A stretch of DNA of 64,000 nt from Daedaleopsis sinensis (Eukaryota; Basidiomycota; Agaricomycetes; Polyporales; Polyporaceae). Position numbers and translations under genes: made by a program. Position 1 is the stretch's first letter. Each line of letters begins with the position of its first letter. Positions 12,567 to 24,733 of the stretch are shown piece after piece. Location: NCBI GenBank assembly GCA_033807695.1, contig CM066303.1, positions 2,666,001 through 2,730,000 of the forward strand, read 5' to 3'. The notes under the pieces were generated by a model. That model had not been told where the DNA came from, made no database searches, and worked only from the letters and a program-made list of their open reading frames with translations.

Positions 12567-15500
12567 ATGACGCGCACGGTTTCCTTTGCTCCGGCCACTG
12601 ACAGTCTCTCTAAGCCCCTCAGGAGCAAGTGGAACCAGGCTAACACCAGAACATCACTCAAGGACACCCGTCGCGAACTCCGTCACAACATGCACCACAG
12701 AATTACCGTCCTGCCCCACCGCCAATTCATGGATTTCTTCGTGCCGATTGTGGCAACCGCATCTATTAAACCGCCGCGCGCAAACATCTTCAAGACACTG
12801 CGTCCCTTTAAAAACGAGAAGCAAATGTATCACAACATCGTGAGTAGTGTACTCCCGCATCGCTGTGTGAGCTCTCTCAGCTAACCATGACACAGCCGGT
12901 CCGATTGAACAGAAGCAAGACCAAGCCTTGCGTTGGCTACACAATAGTTGCTACTCAAAAGCGCGACACAGAATCTGGCTTCTCCCTCGCTCCCGACTGC
13001 CAGTGCGGTTTCTACCCCGATGAACATGCCCCGCAAGTCAAAAGCGGTGAGCGCTATGGCCACGGTACAGATTGGGTTCATATCGAGATCCCTGTCAAGT
13101 GCGAGCGCGACCCAAAGGTAGACCCCTTCGACAAGGATGAACCTTCCAGCGAACGGACTTCCGAGGGTCGCAAGAGCTGCCTTGACCAGGTGCTCTCGGA
13201 CTCTGAATTGCTCTTCTTGAATCAGAACCGCATGTTCCACTTCCACATCCTCTTCCTCGGCCACTACGTCCGAATCCTTCGAATCGACTGCTCCGGGATC
13301 TTCGTCACCGAACAATTCCACTATCAGGATCATGAGGAGATGCTCACCGAGTTTCTGAGGCGGTACTCACAACTGTCGCCGGAGCAGCGTGGGCACGATA
13401 CCACCGTTGAGCGCATCGACCCCGAAGGTCCCCTCGCGCAGCAGATGTGCGACAAGCTCGCTAATGCTAAGGCTCAACTCAAGACTGCCGCCGGACCAGA
13501 GCATGCCGGAGCGGCTTCCGAAAATAGCCGTCAAGCCCACTCGGACGCAGGCCGTCCTAGCGAAGACGACAATGGCGACGGCGGCGGGGAACCTGCTCAC
13601 GAAGAGCCCATCGATTGCAACTACGTCCTGGACTTCTTTGAAGCTTCGCTCGACAAGAACCGGCCGTGGTGGAAGATCCAAGTCCACGACGAGCTGACGG
13701 GTACCGTGAAGTACTTCGTTGCGGGCAAGCCGCACTTCCAGGCTCCCGGAGTTTGCGGACGCGGTACGAGGGGCCATGTCGCCTTGCCGCTCAACGATGA
13801 CGGCAAAACCCTGGGTGACGACTTCGTCTATCTCAAGGACGCATGGCGCGTCAAGCATCCGGCAATTCAGAAGGAGGGCACCACGCTCAAATTTCTGAAC
13901 GACAAGAAAGTTCGACACGTTCCGACTCTCCTGTGCCACGGCGACCTCCCATCCCAACTCACCCAGTCCCCCGCGCGATGGAAAGAACTCAATCCAGGCA
14001 AACATTGTCCTCTGAAAGAACACCAGCACTACCGCATCGTCGTCAAGGAGGTCGGCGCCTCACTGTCGCGTTTCGAAGACAGTAGTCAACTCGTGACAGT
14101 GTTGTATCATTGCGTCCGTGGTACGTACGAGACTTCTCTTACCTGTCTCACCTCCTCTCACTTACGTGTCCGCTTGCAGCCCACGAGAGTGCTTTCAAAG
14201 TAGGCATCATCCATCGCGACATTAGTTCCGGGAATATCCTGCTCTATTACAACCCGGAGACGAAGAAATGGGAGGGAATTCTGACGGATTGGGAACTCTC
14301 CAAAGACGTGACCACAGACAACTGCGTCCGACAGCCAGAACGCACGGTGAGTTTGTCCCTATCCGGACATTAGGTGATCGCTCAATAACTCGAATATCAC
14401 CAGGGCACTTGGCAGTTCATGTCGGTACATATCCAGGACAAGCCCGGTCGCGTGGTAGTTGTTGCTGATGAGCTGGAGTCGATCTTCCATGTCCTCATCT
14501 TCTTCGCCATCCGGTTCCTCCATCACAATCTACAAGACAAAGAAGTTGGGCGGTTTCTACACGACTACTTCGACGCCTGTTACATAAACTCGCGTGAGCA
14601 GCGTTCTGGCCTCGCGAAGCGAATGGCCATTCGGCTTGGAGAAATCAGCTTGTCCTCTTACATCAAAAAGTCTGAGAAGGACGAGCTACTACAGTTCGCG
14701 TTGCCATCTAACGGGAAGCCCATCCATCCACTCAACGACATCATCGAAACCCTTTCTAGTTGGTTCCAGGCACACTACGCATTCGACAAAGGCCCACGTC
14801 CGCTTCGTCAACACGTCGAGCCCCGGGAGGCCAACAAGCCAGAATGGAAGGTGGTTTGTGTGAGCGATGATGATGATGATGAGGATGAGGAGTATGATTC
14901 GAAGAACAATGCTCCGGAATCACGGGAGGGTCTGCAACCTCAAGACGCGAAACCTAACCAGGTTAACCCCCAACCTTCTCCTTCGTCGAACCCCTCGCCT
15001 TCACACTCCGTCTCAAATCACATCAATTCGCAACCCGCCGGATCCTCCCTTTCCTCTGATCCCTCGCCCTCACGTCCCATCTCGGAGGAGACCAAGAATC
15101 TCGCCAAGAATCTGTACACCCACCGATCTATGGTGCACCTGTTGCGCAACGCGCTCAACAATCGCTCCTGGCCCGCACGCGACAAGCTCCCGGACAAGCG
15201 ACCGAAGAAACTCGTGGCTGGAGCGGACTGCGATCCCTCGGGGTCGTGGCAGCCCCCTGATAATTTTGCGCAGGACGCGGATATCGCGGGATACGTCGTA
15301 CCTCCCGAAGTGCCCGATGAGCCCGAAGAAGAGGACCCCCAGGAGGAGGGGCCTGAGAGCGAGGACGAGATGGACGATGGAGAAGAGCAAGCGGAGGATG
15401 CAGAGGAGGACGCGATGGCCATGGACGCCGACTCAGAGGCTCACTCTTCGGCTGGCTCGTCGACCGGAGGCGGGTTTAGGTATGCATTGCGAGCTTTACC

Positions 15501-15609
15501 GTCGCGGTCGGATCCTGTCCGGTCTAGCCACAGTGGGAGGAAGCGAATTCGGGAGGATGATGACGATGAGGAGGAACCGTCGACCCCTCCCAAGCGCAGC
15601 AGGTGCTGA
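12567..15609 (+). CDS. FunK1 fungal-type protein kinase, copy B (intact)
   Basis: Member of the fungal-expanded FunK1 protein-kinase family, with predicted Ser/Thr kinase activity and unknown substrate. Exons 12567-12839, 12896-14120, 14180-14346 and 14404-15609 give 956 residues; introns are 56, 59 and 57 nt and all phases agree. The catalytic loop reads HRDISSGN (HRD then Asn), the metal-binding segment is TDWE in place of DFG, and GTWQFMS matches the family's activation-segment end. The C-terminus carries a long Glu/Asp-rich stretch and a basic nuclear-localisation-like end (GRKRIRE and PPKRSR). The 3' two thirds are almost identical to copy A, so short reads may not separate them. It stands alone with copy A, followed by CHO2 on the opposite strand, and no functional link to neighbours is evident. 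Confidence 0.9.
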
Positions 15610-16082
15610 ATCTCGCAGCTCCGCCTTCCTCTGTATCGTACCATCATGGCATTCTCCCTTCAAGTTGGCTCCCTGTAATATATATCGCATTGTAGATGGT
15701 GATCACACAAATTGGATTGAATACAGGCCTCCATCTCCTTCTAGTTTACGCCGGACTGCCAATGATTCGCCCAACCAAATGGTATGCCTGTCAATTCACG
15801 TCAACTCACGTCTGTTGCTAAGTCGTCGTTTCAAACCTCGTCGATTAACCAATATGTAGAGAAATACAGTACAGCCTCTAGATACGCCGTCTAGGGTATA
15901 GCAGTACTAGTGGGATGTTCAGAGTAGAAGTGTGTCTCGCCAGGATATACACAAGGATTGTATCCCCAATCGTCAATCGTCAACCGTCAAATCATCTCGT
16001 ATATCATAAACCGTAAACCGTAAGTGTAGATGGCCGCCGCAGCTGCCCGACGGCGTTTCTGCAATCGCGGCCGCTGGCGCGC

Positions 16083-19000
16083 TCACTCCGAGAGGAGCTC
16101 CTTGGAGACGAGGATCCGGTTCGCGAGCGCGGTGATATTCGCGTCCGCGACGACGACCTCGGGCGTGAGCTCGACGCCGAACGCCTGCTCGATCGCCAGC
16201 GAGATGCGCTTCGCCTGCCGCTCGGACCAGAATCTGAAATCGTCTGGGTCGCGCCCGTCCTCGGGGCTCGCGTCGTCCGTGTGCGCTTTCGTCGACTGCG
16301 GCACGAGCGAGGGGTCCGAGTCGAGACAGAGCGGCACGATGCGCATCAGGCTCCCCCTGATGCTGGGGAAGTCCAGTTGGCTTGGCTTCTCCACTGTGGG
16401 CATTGTATCGAGGTCAGTTGGGCGCGATCTACGTATGATAGGGGAGAGAGGACAGGGATGCGTACCGAAGATCTCGAACGGCCCGTCGAGGCTCATGACG
16501 TTGTACTTGCCGTCGTGGTGATACCGCGCCTCGTACCTGCCCGTCCGCCAGGGCAAGACGCTGCCCTTGAACACCACCTCGCCCTCCTCAAAGTCCGCGT
16601 GGTCGTCAGTGCCCTTCTTCGGGCGCTGTAGCTCGAGCGGGATGTCCCCGTCCCACTCGTCGTCGTGCACGGGCACCCAGCTCCCGAGCGAGGACGTCTT
16701 CGTGACGAGCGTGGATGCGTTCGCGCCGACGCGGTAGATCCCGATCCAGTCCTTGCGCGAGTGGAGGGTCGGCGCGCGCCACTTGATGCGGATCGGCTCC
16801 CCGAGGTGGAAGCGGAGAGAGCCGTCTGCGCAGGGCACGAGGGAGAGCCCATACTTGTTCGTGTCGTATGAGGAGATATCGTTCGCGACTCGGGAGATGA
16901 TGAGGCGTTCGCGAGACTGCTGGAGCAGCACCTTGGTCTCCTCGACCACCTCGGAGATCCTGGGACGGGCTGCGGGCGACATCAGCACGGTCGGTTCGCT
17001 GTGCGCGAGGAGATGACTCACATTTGGCGATGAACTCTTCGACGACCTCGGCTGTCTCCTCATACACCTTGTCGAACGTACCCTTTACCTCGCGAGCGAC
17101 GCGCCTGATTTCCGGGGCGTGCTTACCAGCACGGGACTCGAGCAGGCGCGCGTTCTTCTGCGCAACTTTCTTGATGACCTTGACGAAGCCGGCGTCGCTC
17201 CTGATGGAGTCACCGTACAGCTTGCGCATGTGTGGACTGTGCATATTTGATCAGGAACAGCGCGGGGGGCCTAAGAAGAAGAGACCCACTTCTCGACCTT
17301 GCTGAGGAACCACCACTGCGAAAGATGACGGATGACCGCGAGTGCGAAGACGAGCTTGCTGCCGCTGATCAAGGCAAGTCCGAAGAACGCGGCCCCGCTG
17401 ATAACTTCGGGGTTGTTGAGGTACCGGTAGATACCAGTATACTCAAGGTTCGAAGGGAAATCCTCAATGAAGAAGTCTCCGTAGTACCATCCTATACAGA
17501 TCAAATCATGAGTCGAGTTGTTACATCCCCGAAGCATGCAAGACGCACCGAACAGACCGAGAACCTCATATACCTCGAGACTGGACCAGATGTGAAGACC
17601 GATCATGAGCTGGGAGAAGATATCTGAGTACGGCTAACGTGAACGCGAGTGCATGATTGACTCACGACGCCGAGCGTATGTCTTAAGAGCTCGTTGCCAA
17701 CAGTCCACTGCTGGGGGATGGAATACGTCCTCCACGCCAAGCACGCCGAAGATACTTCGTATCGATTAGCAACCGTACCCGGACTGTCCGATATACAGCA
17801 GAACGCGTACCATAGGTCATGCACATGCTCAGGTTGTAGATCGCCTTCCAATTTTGGAACGCCTCATGCACTGCGCCCTGCCCGCGGTCGTGCTGCGGGT
17901 AGTGATAGTGCTTGAGGTAGTGGCGGACGAGGAACTTGCCATGCGACTGCGCGCGTAGGAGCAGGCCGAGCCCAACCGAGTGGAATAGGCACCATGCCAG
18001 CGCATGGCAGAAGTGCAGCGCCAGCGAGCCGGTGGGAAGTAGCGTGAGCGTCGCGGCATAGAAGAGCACGAGTACGAGCTGGAAGTCGGATGCACTGACG
18101 ATCCGTCACAGTCAGCAATCCCTCGACGATCTGATGGTCGGCAAACGCACCGGAGCAGATCGATGTTGTGCAACAGCAGCGTATCCTGGCGGAAGTATCT
18201 GTGGAACAGATCGTGCTGGGAGACAGTTTGTCGACGCGGGGGAGTCTTGTAGAGGTTATCCTTGAGCGACACAGACCCGACGGGCGCACTGTAACGCTTC
18301 GGTCTATGGCTGACCGGCGCTCCCTCCTCGTGTTCAGTCTCGGTGTCCGTCTCGGTGATTGGGGCGTCCGACTCGGTCGCAGTCTCACCCTCGGTCGCTG
18401 CAGGTGTGGACGCCTGTGTTGACGCGACAGATGACAGCGACGCGTTCCTGCTGTGAGTCTGGCTCGCGTTGGAATCTTCGGATGCCTTGCGCGAGCTCCT
18501 TAGCTGGATGGGGGAACGGTGAGCGAGAGGCTTGCGTTGGCCATACGTGCGCTCGATGTCTGACAGGGTTCTTCGCGTGAGTAGAGATGACGAAGTGTGA
18601 GCATCATACTGGCTTACGAGGATTCTCAAAGAGGACGAGGAACCCAAACTGGGCAGCGTGGGCGGCAAGGCTGACAAACAAGACCGCGTAGCTACCGACG
18701 ATCAGCGAGAGACCGTAGTATCCGGCGTAACCTACACTCTGAATGAGATAATGGCTTCCATGAGGCGGTCAGGGACATACCGACGGAGTACATCGGGTGC
18801 GGGGCCAACTCGAACACGCCATCGAAAACGAGTGCGCCGCGCTGGAAGAAGACGTCGCCCCAGTACCAGCCATAGTCCTTGACGACGTTGTGGGCCTCAG
18901 TCTTGACCCACAGATTGAAGGCAATGAGCGCGATGCCGCCGATCCACCTAATATGATGTTAGAGTTCAGCTACATACACGGTCGCGGAGAAGTAGGATTT

Positions 19001-20007
19001 AGGCACGGTCCTTACCTCATTAAGTGAACGGTACCTGATAGACCGCCAGGGACTCGGAAGCAGGAGAACGCGAACATGCAGTATGCCAGGAAGTCACTGT
19101 AAATCCAGTCATGATGTCAGTTCAAGCCGACATACCCGAGATGAATCGGAATACGCACTTGAGCAGGATGATGTCAACGAGCTGACGGAAGAGGAGCCAT
19201 GTGTTGTATTCCAACGGCAGTTCCTATTGATAGCCCGTGGGTAACTTGAATGCTGGTCGTGTGACGGTAAAAGCGAGAGGTAACGTACATCGAACGAGTA
19301 GTCCTTGCCCATCTTTCCTGCAAGCTGGTGCTTGATCCACTGCCTCATCTCCGGCTTGCGCTTCTCGTCGAGCCATCCAAGACGTTGAACCTCCCTGACG
19401 ATCCACTTGCGCTTGCTCTGCTTGGTGAGAACCCATCCGAGGCCGAAGTCGTACGCCGCTCTCCAGAACGCGAAGTAGAGCAAGAAGAATATCTGTGACA
19501 CAGTTCGGGATAGAGTGAAGAAGAGAACAAGCTGCAGGCCGAGGAGGGCCAAGTTGAAGAGGTCGATGTGCGATTTGGGGTATCCGGGATGGAAAAGGGT
19601 CAACACGTCGTGGGTAGTTGGCACACGGAAAACTAGAGGGACATTGGTGAGACCGTGGAAGACAAGTCCGCGAAGTGGAGAGATAGTGGTATCGCAGTCA
19701 CGATCGACGCACAACTTCATCGGGCATAGCGTCCATCACTCAAATACAACGTGGCACAGTGCGCGGGACCGGTGGCGGTTTCACAGCGAATTCGACGACG
19801 ACAGTCTCAGAATGTACTGCGCGACGTGCGATGAGCCTAATAAATGAGATACGCACCTTCGCCACCTGGAGTTTTGCCCCATACCACCTCGTCGCGCTTC
19901 GGAGTATCCGCGTCTCCGCCGTTGACCGTCTCGTCCGAGGGGATCCTTCGTTCAATCCGCCGCTGTCTGAGGGTAGGCTGAGGTTCCGCTGGCATGGCGG
20001 AGGACAT
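16083..20007 (-). CDS. CHO2: Phosphatidylethanolamine N-methyltransferase (Cho2-type)
   Basis: Catalyses the first S-adenosylmethionine-dependent methylation of phosphatidylethanolamine on the way to phosphatidylcholine, in the endoplasmic reticulum. I resolve about 14 exons (roughly 1,000 residues; yeast Cho2 is about 870). The first exon is 20007-19857, the second 19632-19289, and the stop is at 16083-16085. Recognisable Cho2 segments in order are [119 protein letters not shown] with [18 protein letters not shown], and the C-terminal beta-sandwich-like [20 protein letters not shown]. Many hydrophobic segments fit a polytopic ER enzyme. A Ser/Thr/Glu-rich insert (about 18280-18510) separates the two methyltransferase halves. 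It is divergent from the GPHR gene, with a 716 bp shared upstream region. Confidence 0.93.
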
Positions 20008-20723
20008 GGTGGATGAGAAACAAGTCGCAAAGCCGGCGTGAAGACGTAAAGCTCGAGAGACTTCTAGCTTGGATCGACACGTGTTTTCACAGAGCCTCAA
20101 ACGACCTCTGGCGGTTTGCGTGCTACGGGCGCCCCGCCCTCGTTCCTTTTTCGGAAACTACGCGCCTAACCGAAAGTCCGGCAAATGATGTGATTTTAAC
20201 TCGACTCGTCGGTCGAGGCAGAGGCTTCACCATGAGTAATACAGCGGACTACGCTGCATCCAAAAGGTGTGAGATATGAAGAAATATTTATGTACTAATT
20301 CATCCGAGTGGGTAACAAGTCAGCTTTCAAGCGGTGTGATGAGCCTTTGTAGCAAGCCGCTGCAGCAGCGCTATATGAAAGCGCACTGAGGTACTCTTCA
20401 GCTGCCGCTTGAGATGCTGTTGCTGAGTGCAGATCCATGGACGAAGTCCGGAGGTAACCACAATCTCAAGCGGATAGCCGGGCCGGCCACAAGATGCGTG
20501 AGAATGCCACCCCCGCAGTCGGACTCCGACCAGGACCTGAGTTGGACTGGCACAGCAAGTCCCTCCTTGCTCGTCATCGCTTCGACTCGACGCGTATGCT
20601 CTCCGCGACGATTAGGGTCGCCCTGCTCATTAACACCACCTCCCTGACTCATCTCAGGAACGTCGCATACTCTACGACATCAACGACCACGCACGAACGA
20701 CCACAACATAGTCGGTTGACCTG
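20008..20723. other. Divergent promoter region, CHO2 / GPHR
   Basis: 716 bp between two start codons facing away from each other. Apart from the E-box at 20078-20083 I see no clear TATA element, gene or repeat. Small open frames on both strands lack any family resemblance. Confidence 0.5.
20078..20083. promoter_or_regulatory. E-box (CACGTG) upstream of CHO2
   Basis: A perfect palindromic bHLH site 71 bp upstream of the CHO2 start codon. In yeast the CHO2 promoter responds to the Ino2/Ino4 bHLH pair through CANNTG-core sites; use of this one here is inference. Confidence 0.35.
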
Positions 20724-23202
20724 ATGTCTGCAACTACAAGCACGTATGCTATCCAGACGGCGATCATCGTAGGGCTTAGGTAGTGGGTGGTGTTGTCACA
20801 AAGCGTGAACAGTAAGTTCTCACATCTCACAACTCTTAGGGCGTCGCTCTTCTATGCGTCAAGGAGATACATCCTTCGACACCTCTACCACGACCTGCAA
20901 GACCTCTCTGGGAAAACCGCTGTCGTTGTCTTCGATGCTGGCGACACCGAGCTAGAGACGCTTCCGACACCGTCAAGTGCGTCGATATCCCCAGGGGTTG
21001 CCCGCAAACGTCCTTTCCATTCTGTGCTCTCAAGAGCACTGTTCTCGCTGTGCTTCTCGGAGACATGCACGCTATTCTCACTCCTCATCTGCCAAGCTCT
21101 CGAACTCTTCCATCCACGGTGAGTACCTATGTCTCTGCCTCATCTACTACATGTTAGAATTTTACTTCCTCGTCTCACTGTCTCGTCGAACGGACTGCAA
21201 TCGTGCCATGTTTGAGCCGATATACTGGGGGTCAAGATTGTAAGCATTGTTCGGGCCCCCATGTCGTCCATGTTCCCAACGTCGGCATGATCCGAGGTTC
21301 AATGTTGCGTTGAATGCTCAGCGACCTGAAAATGGACCTGTTAGGCACAGTTGCAACGCGTCTTCCGTCTTCGACGATATCACTCTACAGTATTTTCCAG
21401 ACGTGACTGCTGGAGGTCTTAGAAGTGTTCAGAAACAAAATCTATAGATCTGCGATTCTTGATTGCTTTCAAGCTATGCATAGAGAGTTTCGTTCGCCTT
21501 GTCCTAAGGTTCCACTCACTTGTTTTCTGCAATCGGAATCGCCGCGCTGCCACCACTAGAGACTGACCGCATCCACCCAGCGTCCGTCTCCTAAATTGGC
21601 AAATTTCCTTAGGCATCCTGGTCATTGCCATTGTGCTCGTTATCCCACTTTCTTACAGCATCGTGCTCAGTGATGGGACTTCTACACCAGGAGGTGAGTC
21701 TTATCGAAATGCGATTGCAAGCGAAGGCTCATAACTTTCAGCTTCCTCTTCCCGTCAGCGAGTTTGCTCCATGAGTCTCGCTGTGTACCTCATTCCCAAC
21801 TTCCTGTTCTTGCTGGCGTTATCTTACGTCCCTCTGCCACCCGCAATGCCTGCCCATAATATAACAGCCTCGACCCTCTCCCGTCTCACAGTTATAGGCA
21901 CTGTAATTCTTGGTGCGCTTTCAGGATTCGGAGCTATCGACACCGCATGGGACTTTTTCCCTGTCTTCTCACATACGACCAGGTGCGCATACCCTCTTAC
22001 CAGTAATATCGACGTGAACCAGCTCATCGGGTGAGGTCACTTAGAGCTCATCCCACGGATGATGAAGTTCGTGCCGCAGAAGCCGGCTTGCAGCGCGTGC
22101 GAGACGACCTCGCGAGTCGCCAGAAAGACCTCCGAACGCTCGAGGCGTCCAAAGTGAGTAGGTTCCATACCATTGTGGCCCAACCTTATGACCGAACCAT
22201 TCTCAGAAGACCGAGGCACAGTCCTCGCATTGGCTGTCCCGCGCGCTTCCAACGTTCCAGGGTAGCAGCGGTACGTGACTCAATCATGCTTAATGACATA
22301 ACACCAGACTTCATCGCCTGTGCAGAATCGTCCTCCCTGGCACAAGAAGTCTCCGGTCTGCAGGCGCTGGAATATGAGATGTCACGTAACCTGGACGTGC
22401 TCAAGCAACGTCAGGCTGACGCGAAGTTTTCCAAGACTATCGCAGGGCGCGTCTTCAATTGGGGTGGGAGGCTGTTTGCGGTGTACTGTATATACCGCAT
22501 ATTGAACGTAAGCTCATTAAGTCTTTAAGCCGCATTACGTGGTTCATCTTGCCCAAATTACAGTCTATCTTCAACCTGATCGCGCCGCGTGCACCCCCGA
22601 GCAACCCCGGAGAGTCGACGTCAACGAGCGCAGACGTGGTCAGCTTCGTGCTCGCGTACATGCTCTCCTTCCTTCCTTTCGTGCACCTGCCGCAAGATAA
22701 GGTTGCGGTCATCTCTCGGCAGATCAGCCTGGCCCTGGTCGGTGTCATCATCCTGAGCAGCATCCGGCGAGTGCTCCGAGGCGTAGCCAGTGTGAGTGCT
22801 GTCATCGCCGTCGTAAGCTCCTGTGCACTGACCACTCGCGCCGTCACGGCCAACAATAGCTCCTGCGCGTCACCAGCCGCTCGCTCGGCGCGTCGCTCAT
22901 GCTCCTCACGCTCGCCCAGGTCATGGTGCGTCCCCCGGCACAGGAGCGCTGCTGGCCATAACTCACCGCGGCGCGATACGCATACGCAGGGCATCTACCT
23001 CCTCTCCACGCTCATACAGCTGCGCACGTCCTTCCCGCCGCCGCCCGTCCGCCCGGACACGGAGCCAGACGTGGGGATCGTGAACCTGTTCGCGACGCTG
23101 CCGGAGTACCAGTTCTTCGGGTCGCTCTTCGACGGCGCGTTCCTCCTTGCCGCTGGCGCCAGCGCCGCGGTGCGCTGGTTTGGAGACCGGATGATTGGAT
23201 GA
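20724..23202 (+). CDS. Golgi pH regulator / GTG-type membrane protein (GPHR family)
   Basis: Orthologue-like member of the GPHR/ABA-GPCR family, polytopic proteins linked to anion conductance and Golgi acidification in animals. Exon 1 is 20724-20779, exon 2 is 20840-21118, and the last exon ends at 23202. Recognised parts are the first helix (TYAIQTAIIVGLR), then RYILRHLYHDLQDLSGK, and RPFHSVLSRALFSLCFSET. After these come ILVIAIVLVIPLSYSIVLSD, the GPHR_N core LSGFGAIDTAWDFF, and a coiled central segment ending VSGLQALEYEMSRNLDVLK. The C-terminal domain has SADVVSFVLAYMLSFLP, ISRQISLALVGVIILSSIRR, VTSRSLGASLMLL and GIYLLSTLIQLRTSFPPPP. At least nine introns of about 50-70 nt have good donors. 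The exon or exons between 21119 and 21613 are not resolved: that gap is too long for one normal intron and no convincing coding exon was found. Confidence 0.85.
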
Positions 23203-24733
23203 GTTGCTGAGATCCGGGCCCGAGTCGGTGCGTGCCTTGTATGTATGGAAGCAGTTCGCTCGAGCCGCGCGCAGATGGATAATGACAGGATGATATGCGG
23301 TCTGAGGGCATTTGGCCGTCGACGCTCGTCTCCATTTTGATTTCGTACGCTCAGAGTCTGGGTGCGCTGCTTCTTTCTCACCGCGTCTGCTCCGCAGCTG
23401 CTTCTCCGCTCGGAACGAGCGAGCTCTGCGGTGAACGCGACCGGACACGGCGCCCCAAATCAAGGCCCGGTCGGCGGTCATGCATTTACCATGCATCGAG
23501 TCGGTGAATTGAAAGGAGGCTTGAATTCCTGTTTGGCGACATCATGGCAGAGGTAAGCTGCGTCCTCTCCGGCACACGCCCCCGCGCCAGGGCTAGCGTT
23601 GTCCCACCGTCATGGCCGTTCGGCGAGCACGCCCCGTTATGCCAAAAACGTACGCATGAGCATGCGTGCGGCGGGCACGCGCGGACGTCAAAGGTGAGAG
23701 TTCTGCGGTCTTGACAGGGCGTACCCGACGGCACGCAATACGAGACGTGCGTACTCGAGAGTCGACACGTTACGTACCCGCTCATGTGCGCATCGTCGCT
23801 CCGGGCAGCAGCATCGGTGAGTCGTCGATGATGGCAGCGACCGCTGAAATTGGGCAACGGCAGGGTGGCGTCCAGATCGCACACTGCGACCGACTACTCA
23901 AAAGAGGCTGTGCAAGACGCCCGAGAAGCTGTCGTCGGATGTCAACTATCCGAGCTGCCTCGCTGTGTTCTGTTCTCAGCCCCCTTTATCCATGCAACCG
24001 CTTCAAGCAGCGAGCCTGGCCGTTGCAGGGCGAAGCTGAAGCTGAAGCTCAGTACGAGTACTGATGCGCCAGGATAGGCTACAGATGCAGGCAGCGTAAG
24101 CGAGCAGAGTCCCAGCATGCATGCCACGGAAGACCTCCATCACATAACAGAGAAGAGAAGGCGCGAGGAGATGGGCGAGCCTGGCGGCGTGCCCGCATGG
24201 CGCGTTCTCAAGCCTCGTCGGCCTGACATAAGCCGCGGTGTTCTCCAGCGGCGCAGGCTCCCTATGTGGGCGCAGCTGCAGGCCACAGGCGGCAGGCGGC
24301 GGTCGGACAGCAGGCGTTATCGACGTCTCCCTGACGCATCTGTCAAATCCAGGACCCACGATCCGGCGGCGCCTTGCGTCGTCAGAATGGAAAGAAGAGC
24401 AGAGGATGCGGCCGGGCGGACGCACGGACACACACGCCCTGCGTTCCGCGTCCCAGTCTCCGGGTGGAGCTCGGAGACGGGGGCTTGTGAGGTTCCCCTG
24501 TCAGCCTGATCGCCGGCTGTGCTGCGCGTGAGTCGTCCGCGGGGTGCATACCCTGTGTATATATAAGTCCCGAGGCCTGCGTTCGCGAGCGAGGTCCGCG
24601 ATACTACGTGTTCCCGTCGTCCGGCTCCCTCAGATTCGTTCTCGACCCCGTGCGGGTCTCTTCGGCGGCGAGTTTCCTCCTCCATTCACGACATATACTT
24701 CTAGCGACGACCGGGCCTCTGGCCACGAGTGCG
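23203..24733. other. Intergenic region before the MFS transporter gene
   Basis: About 1.5 kb, GC-rich, with no gene I can support. A TATA-like element (tatatataag) sits at 24558-24567, about 170 bp before the transporter start codon. The first part probably includes the GPHR 3' end. Confidence 0.5.
24558..24567 (+). promoter_or_regulatory. TATA box candidate for the MFS transporter
   Basis: The sequence tatatataag lies about 167 bp upstream of the ATG at 24734 in otherwise GC-rich DNA. Spacing allows a transcription start about 30 bp downstream and a 5' leader of roughly 130 nt. Confidence 0.5.

Larger units (their letters stand above)
8846..15875 (+). repeat. Tandem duplication of a ~3.5 kb FunK1 gene unit
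   Basis: Two head-to-tail units, about 8846-12375 and 12417-15875, share promoter, coding, intron and 3' sequence. Shared upstream text includes gaagttcaac/taaagttcaac and the ttgatctgggc segment. Shared downstream text includes ctgaatctcgcagctcc after each stop and aatatgtagagaaatacag near each unit end. Similarity is uneven: the 5' third is clearly diverged, while from about 10165 and 13660 onward the copies are nearly identical, introns included. Confidence 0.9.

Noticed and set aside
16606..17244. Second minus-strand frame within CHO2
   Set aside because: Contains one real CHO2 exon at its start, then reads an intron and a shadow frame; its second half is Arg/Pro/Ala noise.
17829..18677. 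Separate 282-residue minus-strand gene
   Set aside because: It is a CHO2 exon ([10 protein letters not shown]...) read through both flanking introns.
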